Assembly: GCA_963785745.1 (NCBI GenBank)
Contig: CAWAWR010000022.1
Location: 1 to 64,000 of the forward strand
Length of the DNA stretch: 64,000 nucleotides
Source: VAZQ01 sp963785745
Lineage (GTDB): Bacteria; Pseudomonadota; Alphaproteobacteria; Rhizobiales; Xanthobacteraceae
Direction of reading: 5' to 3'
Shown here: one piece after another, positions 30,818 to 40,811 of the stretch
How positions within the stretch are numbered: position 1 is the first letter of the stretch
How the letters are laid out: each line of letters starts with the position of its first letter
Position numbers and translations under genes: made by a program
The notes under the pieces: model-generated
Told to the model about the DNA's origin: nothing
Seen by the model: only the letters and a program-made list of their open reading frames with translations
Database searches by the model: none

Positions 30818-31444
30818 ATGAGTTTTCCGACACGGCTTCACGACGGCTATCGCGCCTTCCGGTCCGGACGGCTGTCCATGGAACAGAGCCGCTACCGCGA
30901 GCTCGCGGAACAGGGCCAGGCGCCCGAGACCATGATCGTGGGCTGCTGCGATTCCCGCGTCGCGCCCGAGGTCATCTTCGACGCCGGCCCCGGCGAATTG
31001 TTCGTGGTCCGCAACGTCGCCAATCTGGTGCCGCCCTACTCCCCCGACAGCAATTATCACGGTGTCTCGGCGGCGGTGGAATATGCCGTGAAGGTGCTCA
31101 AGGTGCGCAACATCGTCGTGCTCGGGCACGCCCGCTGCGGCGGCATCCAGGCCTTCGCCGACAACGCGCCCCCGGGAGACTTCATCGGGCGCTGGATGTC
31201 GCTGGTGGCGCCGGCGTTGAAGGACATCGAGCCGCGGGAGCAGGCGCCGGGAAGCTATCACACGCGGCTCGAGCAGGCCTCGGTGGTGCTATCGATCGAC
31301 AATCTGATGACGTTCCCCTATGTGCGGACGGCCTGCGAGCGCGGCGACCTCGCGCTGCACGGCGCGTATTTCAACGTGTCGACCGGCGAGCTCGAGGTGC
31401 TCGACGCCGCGTCCGGGCGCTTCCTGGCGATGACGAAGCCATGA
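30818..31444 (+). CDS. Beta-class carbonic anhydrase
   Basis: A 208-residue enzyme from the ATG at 30818 (an upstream ATG at 30794 is poorer). Zinc ligands are C44 with D45-x-R47 (CCDSRVAPE), H104 and C107 (GHARCGG). VVRNVANLVPPY (64-75) is the usual substrate-site strand. It interconverts carbon dioxide and bicarbonate, feeding carboxylation reactions. Divergent from the CitE-like gene; in related genomes carbonic anhydrase often lies near the leu/asd cluster, as here. Confidence 0.95.
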   Translation: MSFPTRLHDGYRAFRSGRLSMEQSRYRELAEQGQAPETMIVGCCDSRVAPEVIFDAGPGELFVVRNVANLVPPYSPDSNYHGVSAAVEYAVKVLKVRNIVVLGHARCGGIQAFADNAPPGDFIGRWMSLVAPALKDIEPREQAPGSYHTRLEQASVVLSIDNLMTFPYVRTACERGDLALHGAYFNVSTGELEVLDAASGRFLAMTKP

Positions 31445-31468
31445 CGTGAAACGGCGGTCGAATTGGGC

Positions 31469-32506
31469 CTACGCCGCCTTGCGCTTGGCCTCGATCAGCT
31501 TGCGGTTGATCAGGCACTCGGCGATCTGGATCGCGTTGAGCGCCGCGCCCTTGCGCAGATTGTCGGAGACGACCCACAGCACCAACCCGTTGTCCACGGT
31601 CGGATCGGTGCGGATGCGGCTGATATAGGTCGCGTCCTCGCCGACGCATTCATACGGCGTGACGTAACCGCCGGGCTCGTGCTTGTCGATGACCAGGCAG
31701 CCGGGCGCGCTGCGTAGGATGCTGCGCGCCTCGTCGACGCTGATCGGGTTCTCGAACTCGATGTTGACCACCTCGGAATGGCCGACGAACACCGGCACCC
31801 GCACGCAGGTGGCGGTGAGCTTGATCTTGGGGTCGAGAATCTTCTTGGTCTCGACCATCATCTTCCACTCTTCCTTGGTGTAGCCGTCCTCCATGAAGAC
31901 GTCGATGTGCGGAATGAGGTTGAAGGCGATGCGCTTCGGAAAATTCTTCGGCACGACCTCGTCGATCTGGAACACCGCCTTGGTCTGCGAGAACAGCTCG
32001 TCCATCGCCTCCTTGCCGGCGCCCGAGACCGATTGATAGGTCGCGACCACGACGCGCGTGATCTTGGCCTTGTCGTGCAGCGGCTTGAGCGCGACCACGA
32101 GCTGCGCGGTCGAGCAGTTCGGATTGGCGATGATGCCCTTCTTGCGGAAGCCTACGACCGCGTCGGCATTCACCTCCGGCACGATCAGCGGCACATCGGC
32201 GTCGTAGCGCCAGCACGACGAGTTATCGATCACGACCGCGCCGGCGGCGGCGAACTTCGGCGACCACTCCTTCGACACCGGCGAGCCGGCCGACATCAGG
32301 CAGATGTCGATGTCGGAGAGATCGCAATGCTCGAGCGCTTTGACCTTGAGCGTCTTGTCGCCGAAGGACACTTCCGTGCCCAGGCTCCTGCGAGACGCAA
32401 GCGCCACGACTTCGTCGGCGGGAAACGCCCGCTCGGCGAGGATCTCGAGCATTTCGCGGCCCACGTTGCCCGTGGCGCCCACGACGGCGACTTTGTAACC
32501 CATCAT
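31469..32506 (-). CDS. asd: Aspartate-semialdehyde dehydrogenase
   Basis: A 345-residue enzyme with the NADP-binding start YKVAVVGATGNVGREML (4-20), the acyl-thioester cysteine C131 in IIANPNCSTAQLVV, VVATYQSVSGAGKEAMDEL, and the active-site histidine region RVPVFVGHSEVVNIEF. It makes aspartate semialdehyde for lysine, threonine, methionine and cell-wall diaminopimelate. GGAGAG stands before the double ATG at 32506/32503. Convergent with the carbonic anhydrase gene. Confidence 0.96.
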   Translation of the reverse strand: MMGYKVAVVGATGNVGREMLEILAERAFPADEVVALASRRSLGTEVSFGDKTLKVKALEHCDLSDIDICLMSAGSPVSKEWSPKFAAAGAVVIDNSSCWRYDADVPLIVPEVNADAVVGFRKKGIIANPNCSTAQLVVALKPLHDKAKITRVVVATYQSVSGAGKEAMDELFSQTKAVFQIDEVVPKNFPKRIAFNLIPHIDVFMEDGYTKEEWKMMVETKKILDPKIKLTATCVRVPVFVGHSEVVNIEFENPISVDEARSILRSAPGCLVIDKHEPGGYVTPYECVGEDATYISRIRTDPTVDNGLVLWVVSDNLRKGAALNAIQIAECLINRKLIEAKRKAA

Positions 32507-32641
32507 TAACTCTCCGAAGCGATTTCGCCCGCCGCGCTGCCGCGCGAAAACCGGACGCCAGCGCTTCTAGGGGAGAATCCAGCCAAATACAACGGTTTCG
32601 GGTTGATTCGGGGGTTGGTTGTGGGGACTGCACTGCGCCGT

Positions 32642-32875
32642 ATGGCGGACGAACTGACGGCCTTTCTGGCCGGCGTACTCGGCTATATCGCCGTGCTCGG
32701 GGCGCTCGGCTTGGTGATCGTCTCCATCCTGGAGCTGGACGGGGCCTCCTCCGGGCCGGGACTGCGCCCCGACTGGGCGGCGGTGGAGCAGCCCACCCGC
32801 ATATCGGCGATCGACGGTGATCGGGTCGCAGGACGGACTCGGCCGCCGCTTCGCGGCAGCGTGGCGGCGCGATAG
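32642..32875 (+). CDS. Small single-span membrane protein
   Basis: About 77 residues from the ATG at 32642: one hydrophobic helix (FLAGVLGYIAVLGALGLVIV, about 7-26) followed by LRPDWAAVEQPTRISAID. The C-terminal third is arginine-rich and may be read-through of a broken gene. No family recognised. Starts about 130 bases after, and divergent from, asd. Confidence 0.45.
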   Translation: MADELTAFLAGVLGYIAVLGALGLVIVSILELDGASSGPGLRPDWAAVEQPTRISAIDGDRVAGRTRPPLRGSVAAR

Positions 32876-32951
32876 TTTGCCCGCTCGGGAGCGTGCCGCA
32901 AGCGCAATCCACATCGCCGCGCTCGCGCGCGAATGCACCAGTTCTGACGAC

Positions 32952-33299
32952 TCACTGCCCGCTGAACGGATTTTTCCACCCGCCCGGCGCCCGGCGCGGC
33001 GGGAATGCGGATTCCAGATAATCAAGCACGACCTTGCGGAAATCACCGTCCATCGGCGGCATGCCGTGCTTCTGGGTCATCCAATTCAAAGTGTCGTCCC
33101 ACTGCTGGCGGGTTTGTCCCTGCTGGGCGACGATCTTGAAGCCGTGGCAGGCGATGCAGGCATAGAAGGTCTGCTCCCGGCCGGCACCTTCCGGGTAGTC
33201 CTCCTGGCGCTCCTCGCTCGGCGTGAATGTTTCCGCGGCCGCGGGGCACGCGGCCAGAAGCACCAAGACAGCCAGCAACCAAATCGCTCGAAGTCTCAT
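32952..33299 (-). CDS. Monoheme cytochrome c subunit of sulfite dehydrogenase-type pair
   Basis: A 115-residue exported cytochrome from the ATG at 33299: signal peptide LRAIWLLAVLVLLAACPAAA, heme motif CIACH (48-52), and candidate methionine ligands in KHGMPPMDG (80, 83). The length and GDFRKVVLDYLESAF helix match the small cytochromes that partner SorA/SoxC-type molybdoenzymes, and the molybdoenzyme gene lies immediately upstream. It would carry electrons from periplasmic sulfite (or sulfoxide) chemistry to the respiratory chain. Confidence 0.88.
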   Translation of the reverse strand: MRLRAIWLLAVLVLLAACPAAAETFTPSEERQEDYPEGAGREQTFYACIACHGFKIVAQQGQTRQQWDDTLNWMTQKHGMPPMDGDFRKVVLDYLESAFPPRRAPGGWKNPFSGQ

Positions 33300-33315
33300 G
33301 ACGAGGTCTCGGTTC

Positions 33316-33403
33316 GTCATGCCCGCGCTTGTCGCGGGCATCCACGTCTTTTTCCTAGCGCAAGCAAGACGTGGATGGCCGGGACAACGCCCGGCCATGA
33401 CGC
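33316..33403. repeat. Dispersed repeat family B (GTCATGCCCG ... CGGCCATGACG)
   Basis: Two GC-rich hairpins, GCCCGCGCTTGTCGCGGGC and GGCCGGGACAACGCCCGGCC, separated by CATCCACGTC and its complement GACGTGGATG. Related copies at 59771-59804 (half) and 63199-63285. It lies between the molybdoenzyme and cytochrome genes of the same operon and may create differential expression. Confidence 0.75.
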
Positions 33404-33410
33404 CTGTAGA

Positions 33411-34746
33411 TTATCCCACCAGCACCGCGATCCGATGCATCGGGTTCGCGCCATAGCCCTGCGGGTTCCAGTTGCCGGCGATATGCGGCTGCATGGTCCC
33501 GCGCTGGTCGGTCGCCCGCGTCCAGATCTCGTAATAGCCCTCGCTCGGCACGCGCACCGTCGCCGTCCAGCGCCGCCAGTCATAGCGGTTCTTCGCGGCC
33601 ATGCAATTGCGCCGGCCGCCAGGTCGCGCCGTAGTCGACCGACACGTCGACCCGCCGGATCGCCAGATCGCCGTCCCACGCCGCGCCGCGCAGCTTGATC
33701 TCGCGCACGGTGCCGGCAAGCTTGGTGCCGTTCGCCGGGCTGGTGATGATCGAGCGCACCGGCATCGATTCGAGATCGCGGAAATTGCTGTCGTCGGGCT
33801 TGCCGCCCGGGATCATCGGCTTGACGGTGACGCGATAGGACGTGCCGCCCATGCCGGGACCGTCATGCACCTTGTCGCGCACCCAGATGCGGGTGAGCCA
33901 CTTCGCCGAGAGCGAGCCCGGCCAGCCAGGAACGATCAGCCGGACCGGCCCGCCGTGGATGTTCGGCAAGGGCTCGCCGTTCATCGCCCAGACGATCAGG
34001 TTGTTCTGGTCGATCGCCTTGCGGATCGGCATGCCGCGCGCGATCGAGGGCCGGCTGGCGTCGGCCAGGCTGCCGTCCGATCCGTAGTGCCCGGTGTATA
34101 CCGCGGAGCTTTTCAGTCCCGCCGCGCGGATGACGTCGGCGAGGCGCACGCCGGTCCATTCCGCGCAGCCGGCGCCGCCATTGGTCCACTGGTTGCCGCG
34201 CGCGGTCGGCGTGAAGAACGAGCGGCCGTTGCCGCCGCATTCGAGCACGAGGCGCCGCGTGACCGGCCGGAACCGCTTCTTGAGCTCGCCCAAGGTGATC
34301 TCGAGTTTCTGATTCACCTCGCCATCGACGGTGATCTTCCAGCTATCGGGGTCCTTCACCGGGTCCGGAAGGGTGCCGTTGTTGCGGACGAAGAACTTCG
34401 AGGTCGGCGTGGTGTCGTCGTCGAGCAGGGCCTCCGGCGTCTCCGCCACCAGCGGACGGTCGCCGAGCACCACCAGCCCGTCATGCTTGCCGGGGAATTT
34501 CAGATACTGCGGTCCTTTGCTTGGCACCGGTTTCTCCTGTGCGAGCGCCGCTGGGATCAAGCCGCCGGGCATGTTCGCGGCGAACGGGATCGTCCCGCCG
34601 ACGGCGGCGCTCATGGCGGCCAGCCCGCTGCCGCCCAGGAAGCCCCGGCGATTCACATCGACCTTGCGTCCGAAGACGGCTGCCTCGGCCCGCTCCGGAT
34701 CGGCCTCATAAAGCTCCTCAATCGACCGTTCGATCTTGCGTGGCAT
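33411..34746 (-). pseudogene. SorA/SoxC-type sulfite dehydrogenase (Mo), frameshifted
   Basis: A SUOX-family molybdoenzyme of about 440 residues in two frames. The Tat signal NRRGFLGGSGLAAMS (33-47) is followed by the molybdenum-ligand cysteine C170 in RLVLECGGNGRSFF, HGGPVRLIVPGWPGSLSAKW (central domain) and the C-terminal dimerisation domain. A one-base insertion near 33599 breaks the frame; the second frame finishes AAKNRYDWRRWTATVRVPS to HRIAVLVG. The break near the C-terminus, with everything else intact, suggests a sequence error. Cytochrome gene directly downstream. Confidence 0.85.
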
Positions 34747-34934
34747 GGACGTCTCCTGTGATCGTTTTTTCTAATGTCTTGCTATTCTAGGAAATATTCA
34801 TGTCATTAATAGCCGTTGTGGTAAAATGACGCCGCTGGCCCGGAACAGCCGACAGTGATCGGGTGTTGCCCGTGCGCTGCTGTACCGGGCGGCAAAACCG
34901 GCTAGAGTGCGGACCTGAATTGGGGTGAGGCAAC

Positions 34935-35309
34935 ATGAAAACGAAAATTTGGGCTGCCGTCTTTTGTGCCGCGGCTGTCGCGCTCTCGTCCGTCGCGGTC
35001 ACGCCGGCGGATGCCCAGACTCAGAAGCAGAAGCGGGTGGCGGCCAAGAAATATGGGCCGGTCCCGATCAGCATGGCCCCGCCCCGCGCGCGCATCACAG
35101 TGCAGCGGCGCAGCTTCCTTGACGCCGGCACTTACGTGCTCCCGGGCGAACGCAAGTTCACCGACTACGCGCTCCCGCCGACCTACTACCCGGGCAGCGT
35201 GGCCGACAACCGCGCCGGAATGTATATCGAACAAAGCGCGCTGCCGGGACCGTTCACTTTGCCGGGCCGGGACAATCCGTGGCCGTGGAATTATTGTCTC
35301 GGCTGCTGA
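34935..35309 (+). CDS. Secreted hypothetical protein
   Basis: A 124-residue exported protein: signal peptide KIWAAVFCAAAVALSSVAVT (4-23, cleavage near ADA-Q), a basic stretch, then RSFLDAGTYVLPGERKFTDY and ALPPTYYPGSVADN. The C-terminus ends CLGC. The family is unknown to me but the pattern of proline/tyrosine-rich secreted proteins occurs repeatedly in the order. Stands alone, with a purine-rich stretch before the ATG. Confidence 0.7.
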   Translation: MKTKIWAAVFCAAAVALSSVAVTPADAQTQKQKRVAAKKYGPVPISMAPPRARITVQRRSFLDAGTYVLPGERKFTDYALPPTYYPGSVADNRAGMYIEQSALPGPFTLPGRDNPWPWNYCLGC

Positions 35310-35435
35310 TCGCCGCGACCGGCCGATCTGACTTAGCTTGACGATTGCTGCGCACGATCTCGCGCGCCGTATCCCCATGTCAGCGGCTCAAGGTAGTCTG
35401 CGCCACGCAATGTCCGCTGCGGGGAGCGCACGAGG

Positions 35436-37142
35436 ATGCCTGAAGCGACCAAGCCCGACGTCACGCTGACCTATCCCCGCGAACTGGTGCGCTCGCCGGA
35501 GCCGCCTCCGGGCGTGGCGCTCGACGAGAGCGTCTCTGTCACGATGCGCGACGGCATCCGGCTGGCCGTCGACGTCTACCGGCCGATCGCGCCCGGCCGC
35601 TATCCCGCGCTGCTGTCGGTATCGCCCTATTCGAAGGACATTCAGCAGAAGCCACCGCACTGGAGCCACGCGATCGAGTCCGGCGCGACCGGCTTCTACG
35701 TGCCGAAAGGTTACGTCCACGTCATCGCGCAGGCGCGCGGCGCCGGATTGTCACAAGGGCAGTGGAATTTTCTCGACGAGAATGAGCAGCACGACGGCTA
35801 CGACCTGGTCGAATGGATCGCCGCGCAGCCGTGGTGCGACGGCAATGTCGGGATGATCGGCGATTCCTATTGGAGCTGGAGCCAGTATCACACCGCCGCG
35901 CAACAGCCGCCGCATCTCAAATGCATCTGTCCGTGCGACGGCACGACCGACATCTACCGCGACCTCTGCTACCAGGGCGGCGTCTATCATCACGGATTCC
36001 TGAGCGGATGGATCCACTATCACACCGCGATGATGGCATGGCCCGGCGAGGTCGACGGCAAGCTCGCGCCGATGAACCTCACCTACGAGCTGGCGCGCCG
36101 GCCCTATGACGGGCCGTGGTACTGGGAGCGCTCCGCGCATTCCAAGCTCGACCGGATCGCGGTGCCGATCATGAACATCGCGCCGCAGGGCGGGCAGACG
36201 CATTTCCGCGGTCAGCTCTGGGGCTATCCGCAGATCAAGGCGCCGAAGAAGCTCGTCGTCGTTCCGCCGACCGGCTTCTGGTCGCATCTGCGCTATCTCA
36301 CCAACCGCGCACTGAACCAGCACATGTTGCGCTGGTTCGACCATTGGCTCAAAGGCATCGACACCGGGATCATGCAGGAGCCGGAGGTGGCGATCTTCGA
36401 TCCCGGCACGCGGCAGTGGCGTTACGAGCACGAATATCCGCTCAAGCGCACGCAATGGACGCCGCTGTTCCTGCGCGGCGGCGCGTCGCTCAGCCTCGAA
36501 CGCCCAGAAGAAGAAGCCCCGGACCGCTACCGGATGCCGGACTCCTATGCGCAGCTCACTGCCGGCAAGCCTGTGCTTTCCTACGCGACGCCGCCGCTCG
36601 AAAACGACTTGAAGGTCTGGGGACCGGCGAGCCTGACGCTGCACGCCGCGTCGAGCGCGATCGACACCGCCTGGTTCGTGAAGGTCTTCGACGTGCCGCC
36701 GAGCGGGGCGCCGCAGCTAGCCACCCGCGGCATCCTCAAGGCGTCATTCCGCGCCGTCGATCCGGCGCGCTCACGGCCCGGCCAGCCGTATCATCCATTC
36801 GATCGGCAGGAGCTGCTGGAGCCGAACCGCAGTTACGAATTTCAGATCGAGCTGTCGCCGCTCTGCCGGACGTTCAAACAGGGCCACCGGATCGAGCTGC
36901 AGATCGCCAGCGAAGACCTGCACTACACCAATTTCCTGCGGCAGATCGACGTGCAGCTTTTGCCGTGGCCGGTCGAGAACACGATCCATCACGACCGCGC
37001 GCAGCCGTCCCATCTGCTGCTTGCGGTCATCCCCGATGCAGCGGAGATTCGGCCCGTCGAGCCGCCGCTCGCGCACGTCGACTGGCCGCTGGTACCGGGC
37101 TCGTGGCTGCCGCACACCGACGAATTTCCGCTGCGGGATTGA
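35436..37142 (+). CDS. CocE/NonD-family hydrolase
   Basis: A 568-residue alpha/beta hydrolase related to cocaine esterase and X-Pro dipeptidyl-peptidase. The nucleophile serine S144 lies in MIGDSYWSWSQY, followed by the catalytic region GGQTHFRGQLWGY and the C-terminal jelly-roll domain (about 340-560: KVWGPASLTLHAASS, LEPNRSYEFQIELSP). Family members cleave esters and amides such as glutaryl-7-ACA. Cytoplasmic, as no signal peptide is visible. It ends five bases before the convergent stop of a TctC gene. Confidence 0.9.
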   Translation: MPEATKPDVTLTYPRELVRSPEPPPGVALDESVSVTMRDGIRLAVDVYRPIAPGRYPALLSVSPYSKDIQQKPPHWSHAIESGATGFYVPKGYVHVIAQARGAGLSQGQWNFLDENEQHDGYDLVEWIAAQPWCDGNVGMIGDSYWSWSQYHTAAQQPPHLKCICPCDGTTDIYRDLCYQGGVYHHGFLSGWIHYHTAMMAWPGEVDGKLAPMNLTYELARRPYDGPWYWERSAHSKLDRIAVPIMNIAPQGGQTHFRGQLWGYPQIKAPKKLVVVPPTGFWSHLRYLTNRALNQHMLRWFDHWLKGIDTGIMQEPEVAIFDPGTRQWRYEHEYPLKRTQWTPLFLRGGASLSLERPEEEAPDRYRMPDSYAQLTAGKPVLSYATPPLENDLKVWGPASLTLHAASSAIDTAWFVKVFDVPPSGAPQLATRGILKASFRAVDPARSRPGQPYHPFDRQELLEPNRSYEFQIELSPLCRTFKQGHRIELQIASEDLHYTNFLRQIDVQLLPWPVENTIHHDRAQPSHLLLAVIPDAAEIRPVEPPLAHVDWPLVPGSWLPHTDEFPLRD

Positions 37143-37146
37143 GCCG

Positions 37147-38116
37147 TCACTCGGCCTTGATGCCCGCTTCGCGGGCGATCTCGACCCAGTTGCGGTACTC
37201 GCTCGTGATCTGCTTGTGAAACGCGTCGGCGCTGCCGCCGGCGACGGTGACGCCAAGCTGCTTGAAGCGCTCCACGGTCGCGGGATCGCGGATCGCCTTG
37301 TTCACTTCCGCATTCAGCCGATCGACGACCGGCTTCGGCGTTCCTCCGGTGGTCAAGATGCCGACCCACTGGATCGCTTCGAACCCGGGATAGCCTGATT
37401 CCGCCACGGTCGGAATGTCGGGGAACTGCGGATCGCGTTCGAGCCCGCCGGCCGCGAGCACGCGCACGGTGCCCGCCTTCATGTGCGGCAGCGACGCCAG
37501 CGGCGAGATCACCGCGAAATGCGTATCGCCCGCGATCAGCGACTGGATCGCCGGCGCGCCGCCGCGGAACGGCACATGCTGCAGCGTGATGCCGGCGCGG
37601 GCGCTGAACAACGCGGTGACGAGGTGATTATGACCGGCGGCGCCGGGGCTCGAATAGTTGTACTTGTCCGGCTCCTTCTTCGCGAGCGCGACGAACTCCT
37701 GCAGCGTCTTCGCCGGCACCTTCGAATTCACCACAAAGAAGAACGGATTTTTGGAAACGAGCGTGATGGCCGCGAGATCGCGCTCGATGTTGTAGGGCAC
37801 CTTTGGATTGGTCGCCGGCACCACCGCGTGCGACGACGCCACCACCAGCAGCGAATGCCCGTCGGGCGCAGCCTTGGCGACCGCCTCGGTGCCGACGATG
37901 CCGCTCGCCGCCGGGCGGTTGTCGACGATCACGGTCTGGCCGAGCGCCTTTTCCAGTTGCGGCTGCAGCAGCCGCGCGGTGGTGTCGTTCAATCCGCCGG
38001 GGGCGAACGGCACGATCATGCGGACGGTCTGGTTCGGATAGGTCTGCGCGTGGCGCGGACGAAGCCGCGATGGCGGCAACCATCACGCCCGCCAAAACAA
38101 TCCGCCGCGATGTCAT
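37147..38116 (-). pseudogene. TctC (Bug) family solute receptor, frameshifted in signal peptide
   Basis: The mature receptor is intact from AQTYPNQTVRMIVPFAPGG: it has VIVDNRPAASGIVGTEAVA, PDGHSLLVVASSH, HVPFRGGAPAIQSLIAGD, and PTVAESGYPGFEA to the stop at 37147. The signal peptide lies in another frame beginning at the ATG at 38116 (RRIVLAGVMVAAIAASSA); one base near 38055 joins them. Restored length is about 322 residues. It is tandem with, and about 30 bases from, another TctC gene and close in sequence to it. Confidence 0.8.
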
Positions 38117-38149
38117 GTGTTCACTCCGGCCATGCAAGCCCGCGCAAGC

Positions 38150-39136
38150 TCAATCATTGAGCTTGATGTTCGCTTCGCGGGCGACATCGCGCCATTGGCT
38201 GATCTCGCGCGAGATCAGCGCCTGGAATTCCTCCGGCGTGCTGCCGGTCGGCGAAACGCCCTGCTTGTCGAGCACCGCGACGACGTCGGGCAGATGGATG
38301 ATCCGGTTGATCTCCTTGTTCAGGCGATCGATCACCGGCTTCGGCGTACCGGCGGTGGCGAAGACGCCGACCCACTGGATCGCTTCGAGGCCCTTGAACC
38401 CCTGTTCCTCGGTGGTGGTGAGGTTCGGCAGCCGCGGATGACGCTTGCGGTCGCCGGTCGCGATCGCGCGGATCTTGCCGCCGTCGATGTGCGGAAAGAT
38501 GATGTTCGGCGCCAGCATGGTGAAATGCGTTTCACCCGAGAGCATCGCCTGGGTGGCCGGCGCGCCGCCGCGGTAGGGAATGTGCTGCAGCTTGATGCCG
38601 GTGCGACGGCTGAGCAATTCGATGGTGAGCTGGGTCTGGCTGCCGACGCCCGGCGACGCGTAGTTGTATTTGCCGGGCTCCTTCTTTGCGAGCTCGACGA
38701 ATTCCGTCAGCGTGTTCGCCGGCACGCTCGGATGGACGAAGAAGAACATCGCGTTGGTGTTGACCAGCGAGACCGGCGCGAAATCCTTCTCGGTGTTGTA
38801 CGGCAGCTTCGGATTGAGCGCGGGCTGCACCGTGTGCGAGGAGGCGACCAGCAGCAGCGAGTGACCGTCCGGCGTCGCGCGCGCCACCGCCTCGGTGCCG
38901 ACCTGTCCGGCGGCGGCCGGACGGTTGTCCACGATCACGGTCTGGCCGAGCGCCTTCTCCAGATGCGGCGCAAGCAGCCGCCCCATCACGTCGTTCGAGC
39001 CGCCGGCCGGGAACGGCACGATCAGGCGGATGGTTTGCGTGGGCCAGGACGCTGTGCCCGTCTGGGCGGCGGCGGGGCCCGCGATCGATATCAGAGCCGC
39101 AGCAACCAAGCCCGCGACAACAGCCTTCCACGACAT
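38150..39136 (-). CDS. TctC (Bug) family periplasmic solute receptor
   Basis: About 328 residues from the ATG at 39136, with GGAGGAGAG upstream and a signal peptide (WKAVVAGLVAAALISIAGPA). Hallmarks: IRLIVPFPAGGSNDVMGR, VIVDNRPAAAGQVGTEAVA, PDGHSLLLVASSHTVQPAL, and HIPYRGGAPATQAMLSG. It forms a tandem pair with the frameshifted receptor downstream. Neither has tctAB nearby. The adjacent CocE-type hydrolase may release an acid that one of them binds; that is speculation. Confidence 0.9.
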   Translation of the reverse strand: MSWKAVVAGLVAAALISIAGPAAAQTGTASWPTQTIRLIVPFPAGGSNDVMGRLLAPHLEKALGQTVIVDNRPAAAGQVGTEAVARATPDGHSLLLVASSHTVQPALNPKLPYNTEKDFAPVSLVNTNAMFFFVHPSVPANTLTEFVELAKKEPGKYNYASPGVGSQTQLTIELLSRRTGIKLQHIPYRGGAPATQAMLSGETHFTMLAPNIIFPHIDGGKIRAIATGDRKRHPRLPNLTTTEEQGFKGLEAIQWVGVFATAGTPKPVIDRLNKEINRIIHLPDVVAVLDKQGVSPTGSTPEEFQALISREISQWRDVAREANIKLND

Positions 39137-39344
39137 CGACACTCTCCTCCGCCCTCGCATTGCGGCGCCACCCTAGGCGTTCGCAAGCGGGCGGAAAAGC
39201 ATCGATGGAACCGCCGAATGTCGCAGGCCGGAACCTGCGCTGTAGACGTTGCGGAACCGGAACTGCAAGCGGGTTCCCGGGTTTAGTAAAAATGTCGGGT
39301 AGCCGACCTGTGGTGGGCCTGGGGTGGCGGACGGGAGATAACGG

Positions 39345-39536
39345 ATGACGCCTTCGGAATACTTCATGCGGCATGCCGCCGAGTGCGAGTTCATGGCGAA
39401 ACTTGCACGCGAACCGGAAAGCAAAGCGGTTTGGACCGGGATGGCCAAGCGATGGCATCGATGTGCCGCGTTTGCGGAGGAGCAAAGCGCCCAACAGCGC
39501 GAGCATGCCCGAAATCGCAAAGCCAGATCTCACTGA
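39345..39536 (+). CDS. Small conserved-looking helical protein
   Basis: A 63-residue protein: MTPSEYFMRHAAECEFMAKL then AREPESKAVWTGMAKRWHRC. The A-EC-x-MA-K and ESK-VW---A-RW spacing resembles small proteins often found in Bradyrhizobium-type genomes, where they are unnamed. A strong hairpin (39590-39627) follows. No function known. Confidence 0.6.
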   Translation: MTPSEYFMRHAAECEFMAKLAREPESKAVWTGMAKRWHRCAAFAEEQSAQQREHARNRKARSH

Positions 39537-39589
39537 CAAGACGCACTAAGACGTCCTACTAATGAGCTTGGTGTGAATGCATGTTGGTG

Positions 39590-39627
39590 AACGCATGGGC
39601 CGCCCGGCGATGCGCGGCCCATGCGTT
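39590..39627 (+). terminator. Perfect 14-bp hairpin between convergent genes
   Basis: AACGCATGGGCCGC (39590-39603) pairs with GCGGCCCATGCGTT (39614-39627) around a 10-base loop, followed by TGCG. It lies just after the 63-residue gene and faces the nrdB terminator; it probably ends plus-strand transcription. Confidence 0.6.
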
Positions 39628-39670
39628 TGCGTTCAGCCGGGAGCCGGCGCGCCTCCAGTGGAGACGGATT

Positions 39671-39715
39671 TGACATTCGCAGAAATGCGCCCGCGGAAAC
39701 GGGATGCGAATGTCA
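39671..39715 (-). terminator. Hairpin directly after nrdB
   Basis: TGACATTCGC (39671-39680) pairs with GCGAATGTCA (39706-39715), with an inner CCCG/CGGG pairing. It begins four bases after the restored nrdB stop on the minus strand, so it is the likely end of the nrdAB transcript. Confidence 0.6.
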
Positions 39716-39718
39716 GAA

Positions 39719-40811
39719 TCAGGCCACTAGGCGTTCGAACGCCGCCCACACGCCCGCCTCGCCGTCCCAGCTTCCGCGGCTGGCCCCCTTCGAGTATTCG
39801 GTGGCGCGCTGCTCGAAGAAGTTGGCGTGCTCGACGCCGTTGAGGATCTCGACAAGCCACGGCAGTGGATGCGGCCTGACCTGGCGGTAGCCTTCCTCGG
39901 CCGCTCTCGAAATATCCGAACACGGTCGGCAGCTTGAGCTGCGTCAGCCGCCAGTCGGCGACATAACGCACATAGGCGTGAATCTCCTGCGGCGTCATGC
40001 CCTCGATGCCGCCAAGCCCGAACGCCAAGTCGACGAAGCGCTCCTCCAGGCCGACCATGGTCTTCGCGACGTCCACGATGTCGTCGCGGACCGACTTCGT
40101 GACCGCGCCGGTCTCGCGATTCCATTCGTGGAACAGCTTGATGACGCCTTCGCAGTGCAGGCTCTCGTCACGCACCGACCAGCTCACGATCTGGCCCATC
40201 CCGTTCATCTTGTTGTGGCGCGGGAAGTTCAAGAGCATGGCGAAGCTTGCAAACAGCGACATGCCTTCGGTGAAAGCCCCGAACATCGCCAGCGTGCGCG
40301 CGACGTCGGCGACGGTGTCGACGCCGAATTCGTGCATGTAGTCGGCCTTGGCGCGCATCTCGGCATAGTCGCGGAACGCTTCGAACTCGGTCTTCGGCAT
40401 GCCGAGCGTCTTGAGCAGCAGCGCATAGGCGTCGATATGCACCGTCTCCATGTTGGTGAAGGCGGCCATCATCATCTGCACCGCCAGCGGCTGGAAGATC
40501 GGGATATAGCGCTTGAGGTAGTTGTCGCCGACCTCGATGTCCGACTGCGTGAAGAAGCGAAAGATCTGCGTCAGCAGCGCGCGCTCCTCGGGCGTGACGC
40601 GATCCGACGCCCAGTCCTTGAGGTCGGCGCCAAGCGGCACCTCCTCGCCCATCCAGTGGGTCTGCTGCTGGCGCTTCCAGAACTCGTAGGCCCAGGAATA
40701 GCGGTCCACGTCGTAGGTGCCGGTGGAATCGAGCAGCCCGACCTTGCCCTTGCCGATCAGCGTGCGCGGATCGATGCCGGCGAAATCGACGATTATTGAC
40801 ATGCGAGGCAC
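39719..40811 (-). pseudogene. nrdB: Class I ribonucleotide reductase beta subunit, frameshifted near C-terminus
   Basis: Most of the protein is intact in one frame (about 300 residues): ATG at 40811 or 40802, then ALLTQIFRFFTQSDIEVGDN, MRAKADYMHEFG and SVRDESLHCEGVIKLFHEW, carrying the carboxylate/histidine ligands of the di-metal site. A one-base insertion near 39902 shifts the end; the other frame gives AEEGYRQVRPHPLPWLVEIL and EYSKGASRGSWDGEAG to a stop at 39719. The frameshift removes the C-terminal tail that docks with NrdA, so it is almost certainly an error in the sequence. It overlaps nrdA. Confidence 0.88.
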
